From NCBI GenBank assembly GCA_026545765.1, contig JAIFAC010000008.1, positions 519,501-583,500 on the forward strand: a stretch of 64,000 nt of DNA. The letters are read 5' to 3'. Positions 14,891 to 26,280 of the stretch are shown here, one piece after another. Below the pieces are notes generated by a model that had not been told where the DNA came from, did not search any database, and saw nothing but the letters and a program-made list of their open reading frames with translations. The stretch is from Plantago major (Eukaryota; Streptophyta; Magnoliopsida; Lamiales; Plantaginaceae). Made by a program: the position numbers and the translations under genes. The first letter of the stretch is position 1. Each line of letters begins with the position of its first letter.

Positions 14891-15247
14891 ATGACCTACA
14901 TCGCTGGAGCAAGATTAGAAGAACACAAAGCAGTCAGAATCGCCTTAACCAACATCTATGGCATTGGACAACGAAAAGCCATACAACTTGCTAATCAACT
15001 AGGAATCGGCAAGAACATCAAAGTACACGATTTAACCAAGTACCAAATCGACCAACTAGAAGAACTCATCAGACAAAACCATGTTGTTCGGTGGGAGCTA
15101 AAAAGAAGAGCAGCTACAGATATCAAACGACTCATCTCTATCTCTTCCTACCGTGGAATTCGACATCAGAAAGGATTGCCCTTACGTGGTCAGCGCACTC
15201 ATACTAATGCAAGGACTTCTCGTAAACGCACTCAACCACGAGCCTAG
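14891..15247 (+). CDS. rps13: Ribosomal protein S13 (uS13m)
   Basis: This 118-residue protein matches plant mitochondrial S13, normally about 116 residues, from end to end. It is a component of the head of the small mitochondrial ribosomal subunit and contacts the tRNA/initiation region and the inter-subunit bridge. The first ATG gives the family's start, reading MTYIAGARL where relatives have MLYISGARL. The helix-two-turns-helix region contains YGIGQRKA at residues 23-30 and LTKYQIDQ at 48-55. The C-terminal signature is present: HVVRWELKRR at 64-73, YRGIRHQKGLPLRGQRTHT at 85-103, then TNARTSRK. The last five residues, after RKR, are an extra basic tail. The sequence is more divergent than usual inside the conserved blocks but has no internal stop, so it appears functional. 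It lies immediately upstream of the nad1 intron i394 half, the linkage known from seed-plant mitochondria, so the two are probably co-transcribed. Confidence 0.97.
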   Translation: MTYIAGARLEEHKAVRIALTNIYGIGQRKAIQLANQLGIGKNIKVHDLTKYQIDQLEELIRQNHVVRWELKRRAATDIKRLISISSYRGIRHQKGLPLRGQRTHTNARTSRKRTQPRA

Positions 15248-15378
15248 TTTCCATACTTCTCTTGTCTAACTAGTGATCTTCCAGCCATGCTTTAGGGTAA
15301 AGAGCCGTATGCACAGTGGAGATAATAAAAACGTGCTTGTACGGTTCAGAGAAAGATAGGCTATAGGTTCTCTACTGT
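15248..15378 (+). other. 3' half of trans-spliced group II intron nad1i394
   Basis: The 131 nt between the rps13 stop and nad1 exon b carry the catalytic end of a group II intron. Domain V is visible at 15302-15347. It is followed by a domain VI-like hairpin with the AGAGAA/TTCTCT stem at 15348-15353 and 15368-15373. In seed plants, nad1 exon a is transcribed elsewhere and joined to exon b through this intron in trans. The absence of an exon a or a 5' intron half upstream (rps13 is there instead) agrees with that. The 3' splice point is set at 15378/15379 because exon b then has the family's 83-nt length and keeps frame. The terminal dinucleotide would be GT rather than the usual AY, so the exact junction is not certain. 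Confidence 0.85.
15302..15347 (+). other. Group II intron domain V with enlarged terminal loop
   Basis: The 5' strand GAGCCGTAT pairs with the 3' strand GTACGGTTC, including the expected G-T wobble. After a small bulge, GCAC pairs with GTGC. These are the standard parts of domain V, the catalytic hairpin that holds the two metal ions. The usual hairpin is about 34 nt with a four-base loop. Here it is 46 nt, because the terminal loop has grown to about 18 mostly A-rich bases. The lower stem and the AGC catalytic triad are kept, so the intron could still be active. Confidence 0.8.
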
Positions 15379-15653
15379 ATTCGAAGTATGCTTTCTTAGG
15401 AGCATTAAGATCCGCAGCTCAAATGGTCTCTTATGAAGTCTCGATCGGTCTGATTCTGATCACTGTACTTATCTGTGTAGGTTCCTGTAATTCGACAGAG
15501 ATAGTAATGGCGCAAAAGCAAATATGGTTTGGTATTCCCTTGTTTCCGGTCTTGGTTATGTTCTTTATCTCTTGTCTAGCAGAAACGAACCGAGCTCCGT
15601 TTGATCTACCAGAAGCGGAAGCCGAGTTAGTTGCAGGCTATAATGTAGAATAT
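15379..15653 (+). CDS. nad1: NADH dehydrogenase subunit 1, exons b and c fused (partial gene)
   Basis: This 275-nt piece encodes an internal part of complex I subunit ND1 (about residues 129-220), a membrane protein lining the quinone-access channel. The reading goes from [14 protein letters not shown] through [13 protein letters not shown] and [10 protein letters not shown] to the hallmark loop [20 protein letters not shown] and ends NVEY. Only two residues differ from the usual plant protein (ST at 167-168). In most seed plants this region is split into exon b (83 nt) and exon c (192 nt) by intron i477. Here the sum is exactly 275 nt with no interruption, the old junction falling at 15461/15462. 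Exon a (upstream) and exons d/e (downstream) are missing and must come from other loci by trans-splicing. The open frame runs past 15653 into the intron, but those codons are not part of the protein. Confidence 0.95.
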
Positions 15654-16460
15654 GCGCGGGATGTGATCCTAAGGATTTCTTTGTTGGTAGTAAGCCAATA
15701 ATGTCTCTTTACTATTTTATTAGGGACTAATTCTGACTGAATGGAGGAGTGGAAGCAGAGGCTTTAGAGTCACCTCTCTTCTTTTCCTTGGTTGGAGCAC
15801 CTAGTCAAGCAAAAGCAGGGTACGCTCTTACACATGCTGCTTGGGATCATAACAGATGGAATATTCGTCAGAAAGAAGGTTTTTATAACCGAGTAAGCCA
15901 CCTTTGTTTGGCTGCTTGCTTTCCATAGTAGAACGTACACCTAAGTAGAAAGAACCCTTGGAAACCATCACAAGTAGGACCGAAAAGAGTCGTATAGCGA
16001 AGCAGTCTTGCCAAGGAAAGTCGCCCAGTGGATGAATAAGCCTACTGTTTTTCAAAAAGACACTGCTAGCCAGTAGTCAATGAGTGCCTAATTCAGTTTT
16101 CTCTTTACTTAGAGTCACATCGATATTAACCCGTCAGTAGCTTCCATAGCTAGCTAGTCCCTTCTATGATTTTCCAAGCAAAACACCTTCTACAACAAGT
16201 CAGAGCCATGCCTACAACCAACGGATCCATACCTAGCTCACTCAGAACATATCTGCTGCTTACTGTTCAACACCAACCCATAATGTTCGCACCCCAATAG
16301 TCTAGACAGCCTAATGTTCTCGAGTAAGAGAGTGCCACCTTCTGAGACCAGCATATGCAACCTTGCATGTGATGGTAGTGGCCCTTCATTGCTCGCACCG
16401 TTAAGGGATATAATGAATCCTAATGAGAGGTCTTTTTGGGATATTTCCAGGGTACTTCGA
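15654..16460 (+). other. 5' half of trans-spliced group II intron nad1i669 (3' limit approximate)
   Basis: Protein homology stops exactly after the NVEY codons, where angiosperm nad1 exon c ends. The next bases are GCGCG, one C-to-T change from the GUGYG consensus that starts group II introns; C-to-U editing at the second base would restore it. The following 800 nt are clearly richer in G+C than the spacer and contain hairpin-forming segments, as expected for a structured domain I. No domain V or exon d follows, in agreement with the trans-split form of i669 in seed plants. The end is placed where composition falls back to the AT-rich background. The distal part carries repeat copy B. Confidence 0.7.
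16300..16455 (-). repeat. Dispersed repeat, copy B (inverted partner at 481-624)
   Basis: The reverse complement of this 156-bp segment matches 481-624, as described under that entry. It contains the self-complementary GTCTAGAC at its left edge. It also has about 12 nt, next to GGGTAC at its right edge, that copy A lacks. Its position at the far end of the i669 intron half suggests that it is either the distal intron sequence or a recombination joint where the intron was broken. In plant mitochondria, repeats of this size usually recombine only rarely, and at this divergence probably not at all today. Confidence 0.75.
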
Positions 16461-19400
16461 TCTGCATGATAAATAGAATAAATACTATACTATTCGGTAA
16501 CTCAGAAGAACAGAGGATTTGGGAATTTAGAAGCTAAGTGGATAAGATTGGTTATTGATTAATAGTACTTACTTTCCGTGTATACTATACGTCTTTACAA
16601 GGGATTGATTTCCCAATCCTTATATTTGGGTCTATTAGTTATTAGTGAATTTTCGATATCAACATAGTTGGTGGTTGTATTATAACTATTAATTCTAGTT
16701 ACTAGTAAGTACAGTTTGTCGTCATAAGTCAGATATGCATTTGTTCGTGTTCGCTTGTGTTTTCTTTTTTCTGTCTTTATTTATCTTACGATTCATTGGA
16801 CATTCTAGGTCCTCTCTTGTAGTACACTTTCTTTGTTCGAAAAATGGCTCTACTTCTTACTTTCTTTTTATTATATTAGAATCTTTCTAATTGGGTAGAT
16901 AATCTATACTCTGTGAATATCTGTGAATAAATAGTTCTCGAAAAGGAGAAGATAGATCTATTGGAGTCGGTTGGAATAGCACGTGTTTAATTAATATTAA
17001 TAATGTATTTTAGTTGCGGAGATGTCATAAACATAAAGTAAAATGTAGTAATTCTAGTTTCAACTAGTTTCTATCTAGTACAATGCCTAGTATTATTTTA
17101 TTGATAGAACGTAACAAGATATATACAACTGACAATTCAACACCAAGGAATCCAGGAGAAAAGAGGAGACAACTAACACCATTTGCGAGTTATCGCACTA
17201 ACTAAATAAAGAAACTTCATAAAAGAAAAGATTAGATCACGATCCAGATGATTAAGTAGCGGTTCTATCCTAGATTTCCCTCGAGACGTGATTGCCCAGA
17301 AAGACTCCCCATATTGTATAAAATAAATGTACGAAAAAATAAGATTCTGAATTTGATTGAGTAGTGCTACAAGGTCCTTTACTTTTTTCTAACTCTGTGT
17401 AAAGCGGTTGTACTGTACAACTAATCTAGCCTAAGGTATATATTCCAATTCCATTCCAAAAGGAACAACCCAAATTCTTACAATTCTTAGAAATAACTCA
17501 CAGTGTCGGAGATGGATATCCAATAGCATTCAATTCGATTCAATAGAGATATTTCAGTGCATGTAAAGATAGAATAGATAATAATATCTAAAATTTATAT
17601 ATATATAGAAAAGAAAGGAAAGACAATAAGGGCACCAAAATAGCGAAATGCGATTAATTAGAAATAAATACTAGGCGCAATAACGAAAGAAAAAAGTTTT
17701 AAATAAACAACACGTATATTTACTGAGTTGAGTAATAAACGAGTAAAAGAGTCCACATTCTATTTTACTGGGCAAGATTTTCTTAGTAATAGATCAAAAA
17801 AAAGAATTGTATATATCACTTATATCACTTCACTCGTAGTTTACTTTCAAAAAAGGTTATATGTGTCTCAGTAACAGAAATTTAGGTCTTTTTCTCTTTT
17901 AAGCCCTGTTCTGCTTTAGTATTGTACACTACCAATAATAATCGGGTTATGCCTTACTAAAATTTCTATTTCAATGTATTATATGTAATAATTATATGTA
18001 CATTAGTTCCTTGCTGCTGCTGAATTACTATCGGGTAAAACTAATCTTCCTTCAGAAATAATAGTAAATATATTTGTTCAAAAATTCTATTATTGATGGC
18101 AGTACAATAGTAGTTCTAAAATAGCAATCACCAACATGTACGCTTTTTTTTTCTTTAGGAATCAGTTTTCACAAAAGGGGTAATGCAGCAAACCAAGAGG
18201 CATAAGTCGTAAATTTTATTGTTTGGAAACATAAGAATTGGTGGTTAAGGATTTAAGGAATATAAGACTCTAGTTTTTTCAATATGTTTACTCTAATTAT
18301 TAATTATTATTGTTTGACTTATATCCAAATTCTAGCTCGACTAGTAGGTACATTTCCCTTTTCCATCGGATGTAGTGCTCCTTTATTATTTCTAGATAAC
18401 AATAAAAAATAATATACCAAATAAGGAAATGTATTTTGTATTGCGGAATTTTGACTTATCCTCCAATCCCAAACCAAATGAGTAACGATGTCAATGTCAG
18501 ATGTCAATGCCTATTTTTTTTTAATTAACTAGATTCCAGCAAAATGAATAATATTTATGTTATGTACTAAAATCTACGTTACGTGCCGCTCACAAAGTTT
18601 CTTCCAAATATGAAAAAAATAAATAGAAGGGATTCTTTGCAAGCACAAAGAAATCTACTCGAATACTCGTCGAATATTAGTAGATAAATAACAATATTCC
18701 GCACCTTCACTTTGTACTTTTTCCAACGATGGCAGAGCTTTTAGCTTCTCTTCCTCCACGAGATCAAATTAGTATAGAAAAATAGTAAATGCTTATGCCT
18801 TGTAAATAAAGAATTAATCAAAGGAAACCCTCTGTTTGTGTACAATAAATAGAACTGTTACTTTCTTTTTTCTAATATCTAATAGAAATAGCACCTACCC
18901 TACCCTACCCTACCTACATCTTCTTTGAAGAAATCTTTACCGACTAATTGGAAGTTCCGTTGCCTTGGTTAAGAATTCTTTTTATTTTCATATAATATTG
19001 TAGTACATGCACAGTAAGCTCATCACCTTTGTTAGATAGAAAACCTTCCTAGCAATAACAAACATCGGAAACTTTACATATGGAATGGATCCCTACGAGG
19101 TAAAATCTCTTACTTGCTTACGAGAAGAGCAACCAACCTTTCACTTTTTCGACGATCTTTGCTTAAGGAAATTCTGGAAAAATGAAAGGAAGTCCTAGCT
19201 TAGACCCTAGCCCGCAATAAATTGGTAGGTCTGAACAGGATCTATGTTGATAAATATATGTTTTATTGTTGATATAAATAGATATAGGGCACGAATACTT
19301 GTTACTTATGTTTCTTTGTCCTTTTCCTCACTTCGTTCGAAGTTATTTTAGAAAGTTTATCTACGAGCAATAAGAATAAAATTCTTAATAAGATATTGGT

Positions 19401-22400
19401 CTTAGTTTTGGTATTGTATTATTTATTGTATTTTTTTCATCATCTTAGTTTCTATTAGATCTACTTCTATCTTAGCGCGTTCGGGTACATGGAACTATCC
19501 CTCTTCTTAATTAACCTGCCCTCTCGAGTGAATTTGACAAAAATATTCAAATTGTCAGATTTCATTACATTCTTTGATTGATGTCACCAAAAGAGAAATG
19601 CATAGTAAACGCATAGTTCTAGTTGCAGATTATTCCTTTCTTGGTAAGCTATCCTCGGGAATAAAACGGTTTAAGAGAGAGATGCTGGGATAAATATTTC
19701 TATTCTGTTACAAATTTTTAAATACGAACTTCTACCTATCTTCCTAAATAAATATCATTGCACTCTTAGTAAAAAATAGAATCTATAAATTGGAAATTTG
19801 GTATAGCCGTAGAATATTTACACAGTTTACCACCAATAAAGGAGGATAAGCGATGCTTAAAATATGAAAAACAGAGACTACTCTATATTATATTAAAAGA
19901 AAAATAATGTACTATAATAAATACTCATTAATTGACTGTTTTATTCTTTTTGATATGTTTCTTCTTATATGATATTATTCACGGTATGATCTAATTCTCT
20001 GACAAATAAATATTGGGTAAAAATACTATAGGCGGAGTAAATAAAGTTCTCCGGAAATTGATTTCAAAGGAGGAAAGGGGTCTCTCTTCCGGAGTAAATA
20101 CACCCGCATTTTCATTAACTTTGGAATTCTTTTATTTATTAGAAGCTAATTACTAATTAGAATTAGATAAGTCTGTGCCAAATAACTAGTGTTTCCTCTT
20201 CCTCTTTTTTTTCATGTGAAATGTTTTGGGGTATGGAATAATATATAGTGGATTGTCGTAATTTAGCTACCATTTTTGCGCTTTACAAGAGTTCTCAAAG
20301 TGTGAATTCATGTATCAGAAGTTACTACTTTACTCTCTTTTGTTTGTTATATGTATAATCCTTCTAGCTGCATTGTTTTTTCTTTCTTTTATCAAAATAT
20401 ATTTAGTGTTTAGGAACAAGTAATTTGCTTGATCTAAGTTTTCGTTAGATATGCATAGCCGACATAACCAAGGATTTTCTCGCTATCATCCTGCTTTTAT
20501 TGCCATTAAAAAAGAAAGTTACCGACAGACAACCCTTTTCGGCATATTTTGAATATTGAATATGCCAACACAGCCTCAAGTATGATTCCAAATACTATAT
20601 GTGCAGGGTAATTTGGAAGCACGTGGACAAGAATCAAATTTATAGTAAGTAGTTATAGTGTGCAATTCTTTGACTTCTTTTTCTTTTTTATACAAAAAAA
20701 CGGAATCTATAAATGGTGGGGTTAGCTAGCAACGTAGAAATGCATATATGATTTGTAGATAGAAATAGAAATCTGCAATATCTCCGCTTAATCTTTTCCA
20801 TCTTTATCTTCGGGAAATTCATAAGCCGTGTACTTCTACTAGCCAAGGCAAAAACTAATAGATTCTTTTACTGAAAAAGAAAATAAAAACGCGAATAAAA
20901 GCATAATACAAGCTAGAATTATATCCACGAGAAAACTCCAATACACAAGACAAGACATAGTAGATGCTTTCCTTCATCCAAAAGGCAGTTAGAAAAAGTA
21001 AGGTTGCTTAACGAAAATTTGTGCCCCAAAAAAGAAATATATAGAATAGTCTTTCCAAGGTAATGTGTATACTCTATTTCTTGAACATATTTCTATTTAT
21101 AGGAGGAATTTGTCACGTTTTGGAATTGTGAGGAATTTCTGGTCTTTGACTCAACCCGTATTATTTTTTTTATATGATAGATAGATAAAATGATAGAAAT
21201 TATAGAAAGATAGAAGAAATATATAAAGAATTCTACTTTTTATTGATAGCTCGTATACAATATCTCTTCACTCGCATTAAATTTGGCCTGCGTACAACAA
21301 CTTTTTCCCTTCGCATTTCTTCTAATATTTACACAACAGATAGCCTTTTTAGACGAGTGGTTTGTTGGAAAACTATGTTTTTCTTTTTTGTTATGAATAG
21401 ATCGGCTTTGTACTACTTCTACCTGCAAAATTCTTTATGAATGATGTTAATTGATTTAGTTATCGGTATATTTTTATTCTTACTATCTCTTTATTGTGTT
21501 TATCAACGACTTGCTGGACAAAGATTTTATTTTGTATTTTATTTTGTAAAAGAATATGTTTGAAGTTCGTACTTATTACTGTCTCTCTAAGCATACATCA
21601 CAGGAGAATCTATTACAATAGAAAAAAAAAAGCTGAGATTGCATAGTAAAAATCAAAGAGACAGGAAAATATTCACATTTGGGTAAAAGTTTAGAACGAT
21701 TCATAAATACAACAGGTAAGTACTATCTATACATAAAATTATCTTTTTTCTTATAAAACAACATATCTGGAAGCATGAAAACGTAATATCTACTGACTAC
21801 TATAAATAGAAAAGTCGGGGAATACTTGTTACAAAGCATTCAGAAAATGAAATGGATATTATAAGACTCATACTACTTACCAATAAGACAAATCTATGTT
21901 ATTATATACGTTTTAAGTCAAATTCTTACCTAACAGGGTATTCTGCTCTTCTTTTTTAGTAGTGAATAAATAGTTCTTAGCTTTAGATAGATATGATCAG
22001 TAGTACTTTAATTTATATTTAGCTGTATAAGATAAAAGTATAGTATAGTATAGTATTCCGCATAGTATTGTTTGGTCTGTTGCAGGTGTTGTCCTTTCTG
22101 ATACTTTCTGATATAAGTAAAGACACAGAAATAAATTGAACTCAACCACTTATTGTTACGTGCGTATAGACTATTCATCTACCTTATTCTTATAAACTCT
22201 TAATAAAGTTATAAAGAAGCATGGAATGACTTTGTAATATAGAATGTGAAATGTGATATTATTAATTAAATACACAATTAAAAGTGGAAAAGATCTAAAT
22301 CTATCTAATCTAATAGAATCCTTGAAGGGAACACCCGCTTTGGTATATATATCCTGAGAAGATAGATATAATACATTACATTCTTCTCTTAAGGGCATAT

Positions 22401-23600
22401 AACATCATACCCTCCCTTCTAGAAGTTCTTCGAGAATCCCAAAAAATGAGCAACTTATAAAAAAAAAAATACTATAACTAGTACTTTTTCTTTAATTCTT
22501 TAAGCCAAAAACCTCGACATAAGCGAACATTGGAGCAGGTTACATCTCTAGTAAATTTTTGTTGGGCACACAACCTCTATCTGTCTCTTTGACTGAAGTA
22601 ACTCTGGTAATAGGTAATAGAAGAAAATAATAAATAATACCTTCAGAAAGAGAAATCATTGCATCTAATTTTACCTATTTTATAGAGCTAAGAAGGATAA
22701 CAACTAGTTCTGTTTTGTTATTATTCGTTCTATAATAATCCAGCAAGCAGTACTTTCTACGTATCTAGTCATATTTCTAGTACAAATCACTTTACACTGA
22801 GACCAAGATCTTTTTTCATAAAATAAAATATGGAGTTAATATATAATAAGAAAAATATAGGATGTAGATGACCATTAGACCACATCTCTCTTTTCCAAGG
22901 AATCTTTATCGTAATCACCGCAATCGTAATAAATAATATAGACATAATATAAATAATTGATATAGAACTAATAGAAAATAACTTAGCCTTAACTTAAGTG
23001 TTAACCCAAAAAAGGATAGAAATCCAGTACCTGCCATCTTAAGTCACTAACTCCTATCTACCCACGTATCCCTACATCTCTTCTAATATATGTATGTACG
23101 AAGGAAAAGATAGATATTACATAGTCCAATTAATATAGATAGAGTATAGTATAAAAAAATAAAAAAGATAAATTGAGTGAGAGTAGGTTAGGTTGAAGAC
23201 AATTCACATTCTATTCATGTCATTGTACCAAAGCATATCATCTATAAAAATTATTAAAATGAGATGATCTATTCTTTGCTGTCCATTATTCCCTATACCA
23301 AATTCTATAAGAAATACAACTCTACATATCATATACATAATACGTGTCAATAATTTCTAAGTTCTATCTATGATACGATATAAGATATACTATACCTTAT
23401 CTTTCTATCAAATAAAATAAGAAGGCTTAGTGCGGGAAGTTCACAATAAAATAGAGTTGCTACACTACGAGTGGTTTTCAGAAATAAAATAAAGCAGCGA
23501 ACATAGAATATCGAAACATACATGCATGTAGAGAATAAATAATAGAAACTGTTCAAAGAAGAGACAAGGATTGATTATGTATTTATCTTTTTATTGAGTT
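16461..23600. other. Gene-free AT-rich spacer
   Basis: No gene is recognised on either strand in this 7-kb stretch. A short run of CCCTA units lies at 18894-18916. An 8-bp perfect inverted repeat, GGCATATT/AATATGCC, lies near 20552-20577. The slightly GC-richer patch at 19080-19240 has no recognisable identity. Overlapping open frames of 62-65 codons on opposite strands near 21240-21440 are mutual shadows without family motifs. Confidence 0.55.
18894..18916. repeat. CCCTA short tandem run
   Basis: About four units of a 5-mer CCCTA, flanked by related CCTA. It resembles the plant telomere repeat CCCTAAA only loosely and is too short to be a telomere remnant. A local slippage origin is more likely. 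Confidence 0.8.
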
Positions 23601-26280
23601 ACGTTATTTGCATACCCCTACACGTTTCCTTTAAGACATAGATATATATATAAATTAGGTAAGACATGTGTAATATAATATCTTTCTCTTTCTATAAGTA
23701 GTAAGTAAGCAACCTCGTGTATGTATATTATGTAAGTGTAATCGTAGTAAGCACCTATCATATAAGTCAAGTACTAGTCATAATATGGGTGCTTGTGAAC
23801 GCTCTTCTAGAAATGGTAATGGTATTATACTCTTCTAGGACTAAATGTAATAGGTGTCATAATCTCTCAATACAAGTCTTTGTAAACCTTTTTTTTATTT
23901 ATGGCTTATGCTAAAAAGAAAGGAATAACCCTTATATTTAGTAGACTCTTCATCACATAATTAAGTAATTTCCCTATACACATCATAGTCAACTATGTTA
24001 TCTTCAAGGTAAACTTTTACTTCTCCAACAACTCTACTTTCAACTCTTAGGTATGCTTTAAGGTATAAACCTATTTCTATTTTATGAGACTACACATTAG
24101 AATTATTTAGAAAAGGTATCTAGTTATTATTTATAGGAGCAAACAACAAGACAAAGAATATATTCTAAGGAATATAGGGAAAATTTTATATAATTTACTT
24201 ATACGTAGAAGGGAACAACTAGTACATGCTTATAGGTATACAAGACACTTAAGACTTCTTAGACACGTGGGTAGTATTTAGGCATAGTAGTACTAGCTTA
24301 TTATATAGACACGAGGAAAGGCCTACTCTTAACTCTTTATTTAATTACAGTGATGATAGTTTTCTATTCACACTCTATAGTAGTAGGTGCAGTATACTTC
24401 TTGTTCTACCCTCTCCCTCTTTTCCAGCATTACCAAATAGAATAGTTTCACCTACAAGACCAATGTCCCTGTATGTATACCCTTTTCTTTATAGTACTTT
24501 TCTTCTTACATATTTTGCATGACTACCCAAAAGATGATCCATATTCCATTCATTAAGAAGGTATGCGTGTCCTATCTATAGTATATCACGTAACTAGTAG
24601 AGAAGATAAGGAGTAAAGAATTCCATAATAAGTCCTTAGAAAAGAAATGTATATAATAAAAATAAATAATAGAAAGAGAAACTTACCTCCAATATTAGTA
24701 CTATCCCTATTTTAAAGTTACTCTATTATATGATATGACAAAGCAAAGCCTACTCTAAGCTATTCTATATATGAATATGAGGCACTAAATATCTTACAAG
24801 ATTTACTAAGAAAATTATATGATAAAACAAGAGAGCCTAACAACACAATTACAAAAGGAGAGACACTTATTAAATGAAATTATACACCCTAATCTATATA
24901 CAAAAAGGGAATTTATGATTATGGCTCATCCAATATTACGTTTACTAAAAGTGTATTTTAATAAGTTACTCGTGTATATAACTTCGAGGGTTCTTTATTT
25001 TCTTTCTTCCCTATCTTTTATTGGTTAATGTACTTTCCTGGTATATACTATATCTATATATTTACTTACCTTTACTTAAGTTTCTAAGGATTGTCTTTAA
25101 CTAGGATTTCTATATCTCTACTTCTCAAATTATATTTCAATTACTATACAAGGTTGTCTTCTTTATGTTCTTCTAAAACTAAAAGCACTAAATATTTCTT
25201 AGCGTTACCTAAACATGTGCAAGTTACTTCTGTTTTATATAATTCTTGGTTGCTTCCTTATATTATAGTATGCTTTGGTGTTATAAATAGGGGTACTCTT
25301 GATTTAGTGTTATAGAGGGTATGTCATCTCAAAAAAAGTACTGGGTACTGGGTATAGTATAAATAATAAGGGGATTAGTTGTATAGTATAAACCAAGACA
25401 TAGAAAAAGAAATTCATATAGAGTAAATGTTGTTAGGTCATATTCATATTGTTATAAGCTAGCTCTTAGTAGATATTATAGATCTTTTCCAACTGGTACT
25501 AAGTATAATTCCTTACCTACACCAAGTTATTTTTGTACTATAAAATGAGTAAGCTCCCTTTCATTTCCACCCTACCCTCACAACCTTAAGCACTTTATAG
25601 GATTAGTGAATAGAACCAATTAGATAGGATTAGAGGCTTACAACAACTTAATTATTATATAGATTATATAGAGGAGAAAAACTAAAGCTATGGGATCTAA
25701 GATATTTTACGATAGAACTTTATAGGGTAAGAGAAAAGATAGATTGTATGCATTCTTAGTTTACTTTTATGGCTACAAATATAAAAAAATAGAGTACTTC
25801 CTGGGTATATTTCTTCTACTTCCTTATGAATCTCTTTCTGACAACAATTTCTATGAGATAAGTATTTCAAAGTCTAATCCTTTCTAATTTATAGAAAGTA
25901 CAAGCTCTAAGGTATTCTTCCTCTTTTGACTCTTGTCACTACTAGGAGTATAGGAGTCATTTATCATCATGTAAGTTAATATATTTCCTTTGTATTTCTT
26001 ATCGTATACTATAATGTAGCTATAAGCTCTAACCCTTCTAAAATATTTGTATATGTAAACCAAAAATAATTTCCCTATATTTCGTACCATATAATTCCCT
26101 TTCTTTTTTGTATTCCTTACCAAGATAGATGTGTTTCCATAGTACCTCATAGATATGTATTACTTTCCCTCTTTAAACTTCTAAAAAGAATATGTGTAAA
26201 TGGGACTAGCTCTTAAATTTGGTGTTGTCAATAATGAAGTATTACTTGTAAGATAAATTTAATATAGAAATAGTTTGCGC
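23600..26280. other. CpG-poor spacer block
   Basis: Counting by eye from 23941 to 26280 gives about 13 CpG in 2,340 nt, roughly 5-6 per kb. At about 30% G+C, chance would give about 22 per kb. Neighbouring blocks such as 59041-59460 have about 33 per kb. No known gene is seen. Open frames of 65-88 codons, including 24819-25028, 25091-25315 and 25884-26150 on the minus strand, have no motif I recognise. The composition suggests a different origin from the CpG-normal spacer. Confidence 0.5.

Noticed and set aside
15654-15701. Continuation of the nad1 open frame beyond NVEY
   Set aside because: Homology to ND1 stops at 15653 and an intron-like start follows. These codons belong to the intron, not to the protein.
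18894-18916. Telomere-like CCCTA run suggesting a nuclear telomere fragment
   Set aside because: The unit lacks the AAA of the plant telomere repeat and only about four copies exist.
25383-25400. 16-nt exact match between 25384 and 33705 as a dispersed repeat
   Set aside because: Several exact matches of this length are expected by chance in AT-rich DNA, and the similarity does not extend beyond it.
24800-26150. Possible remnants of a mitochondrial plasmid polymerase in the CpG-poor block
   Set aside because: None of the expected polymerase motifs could be read in any of the open frames, so the idea has no support beyond composition.
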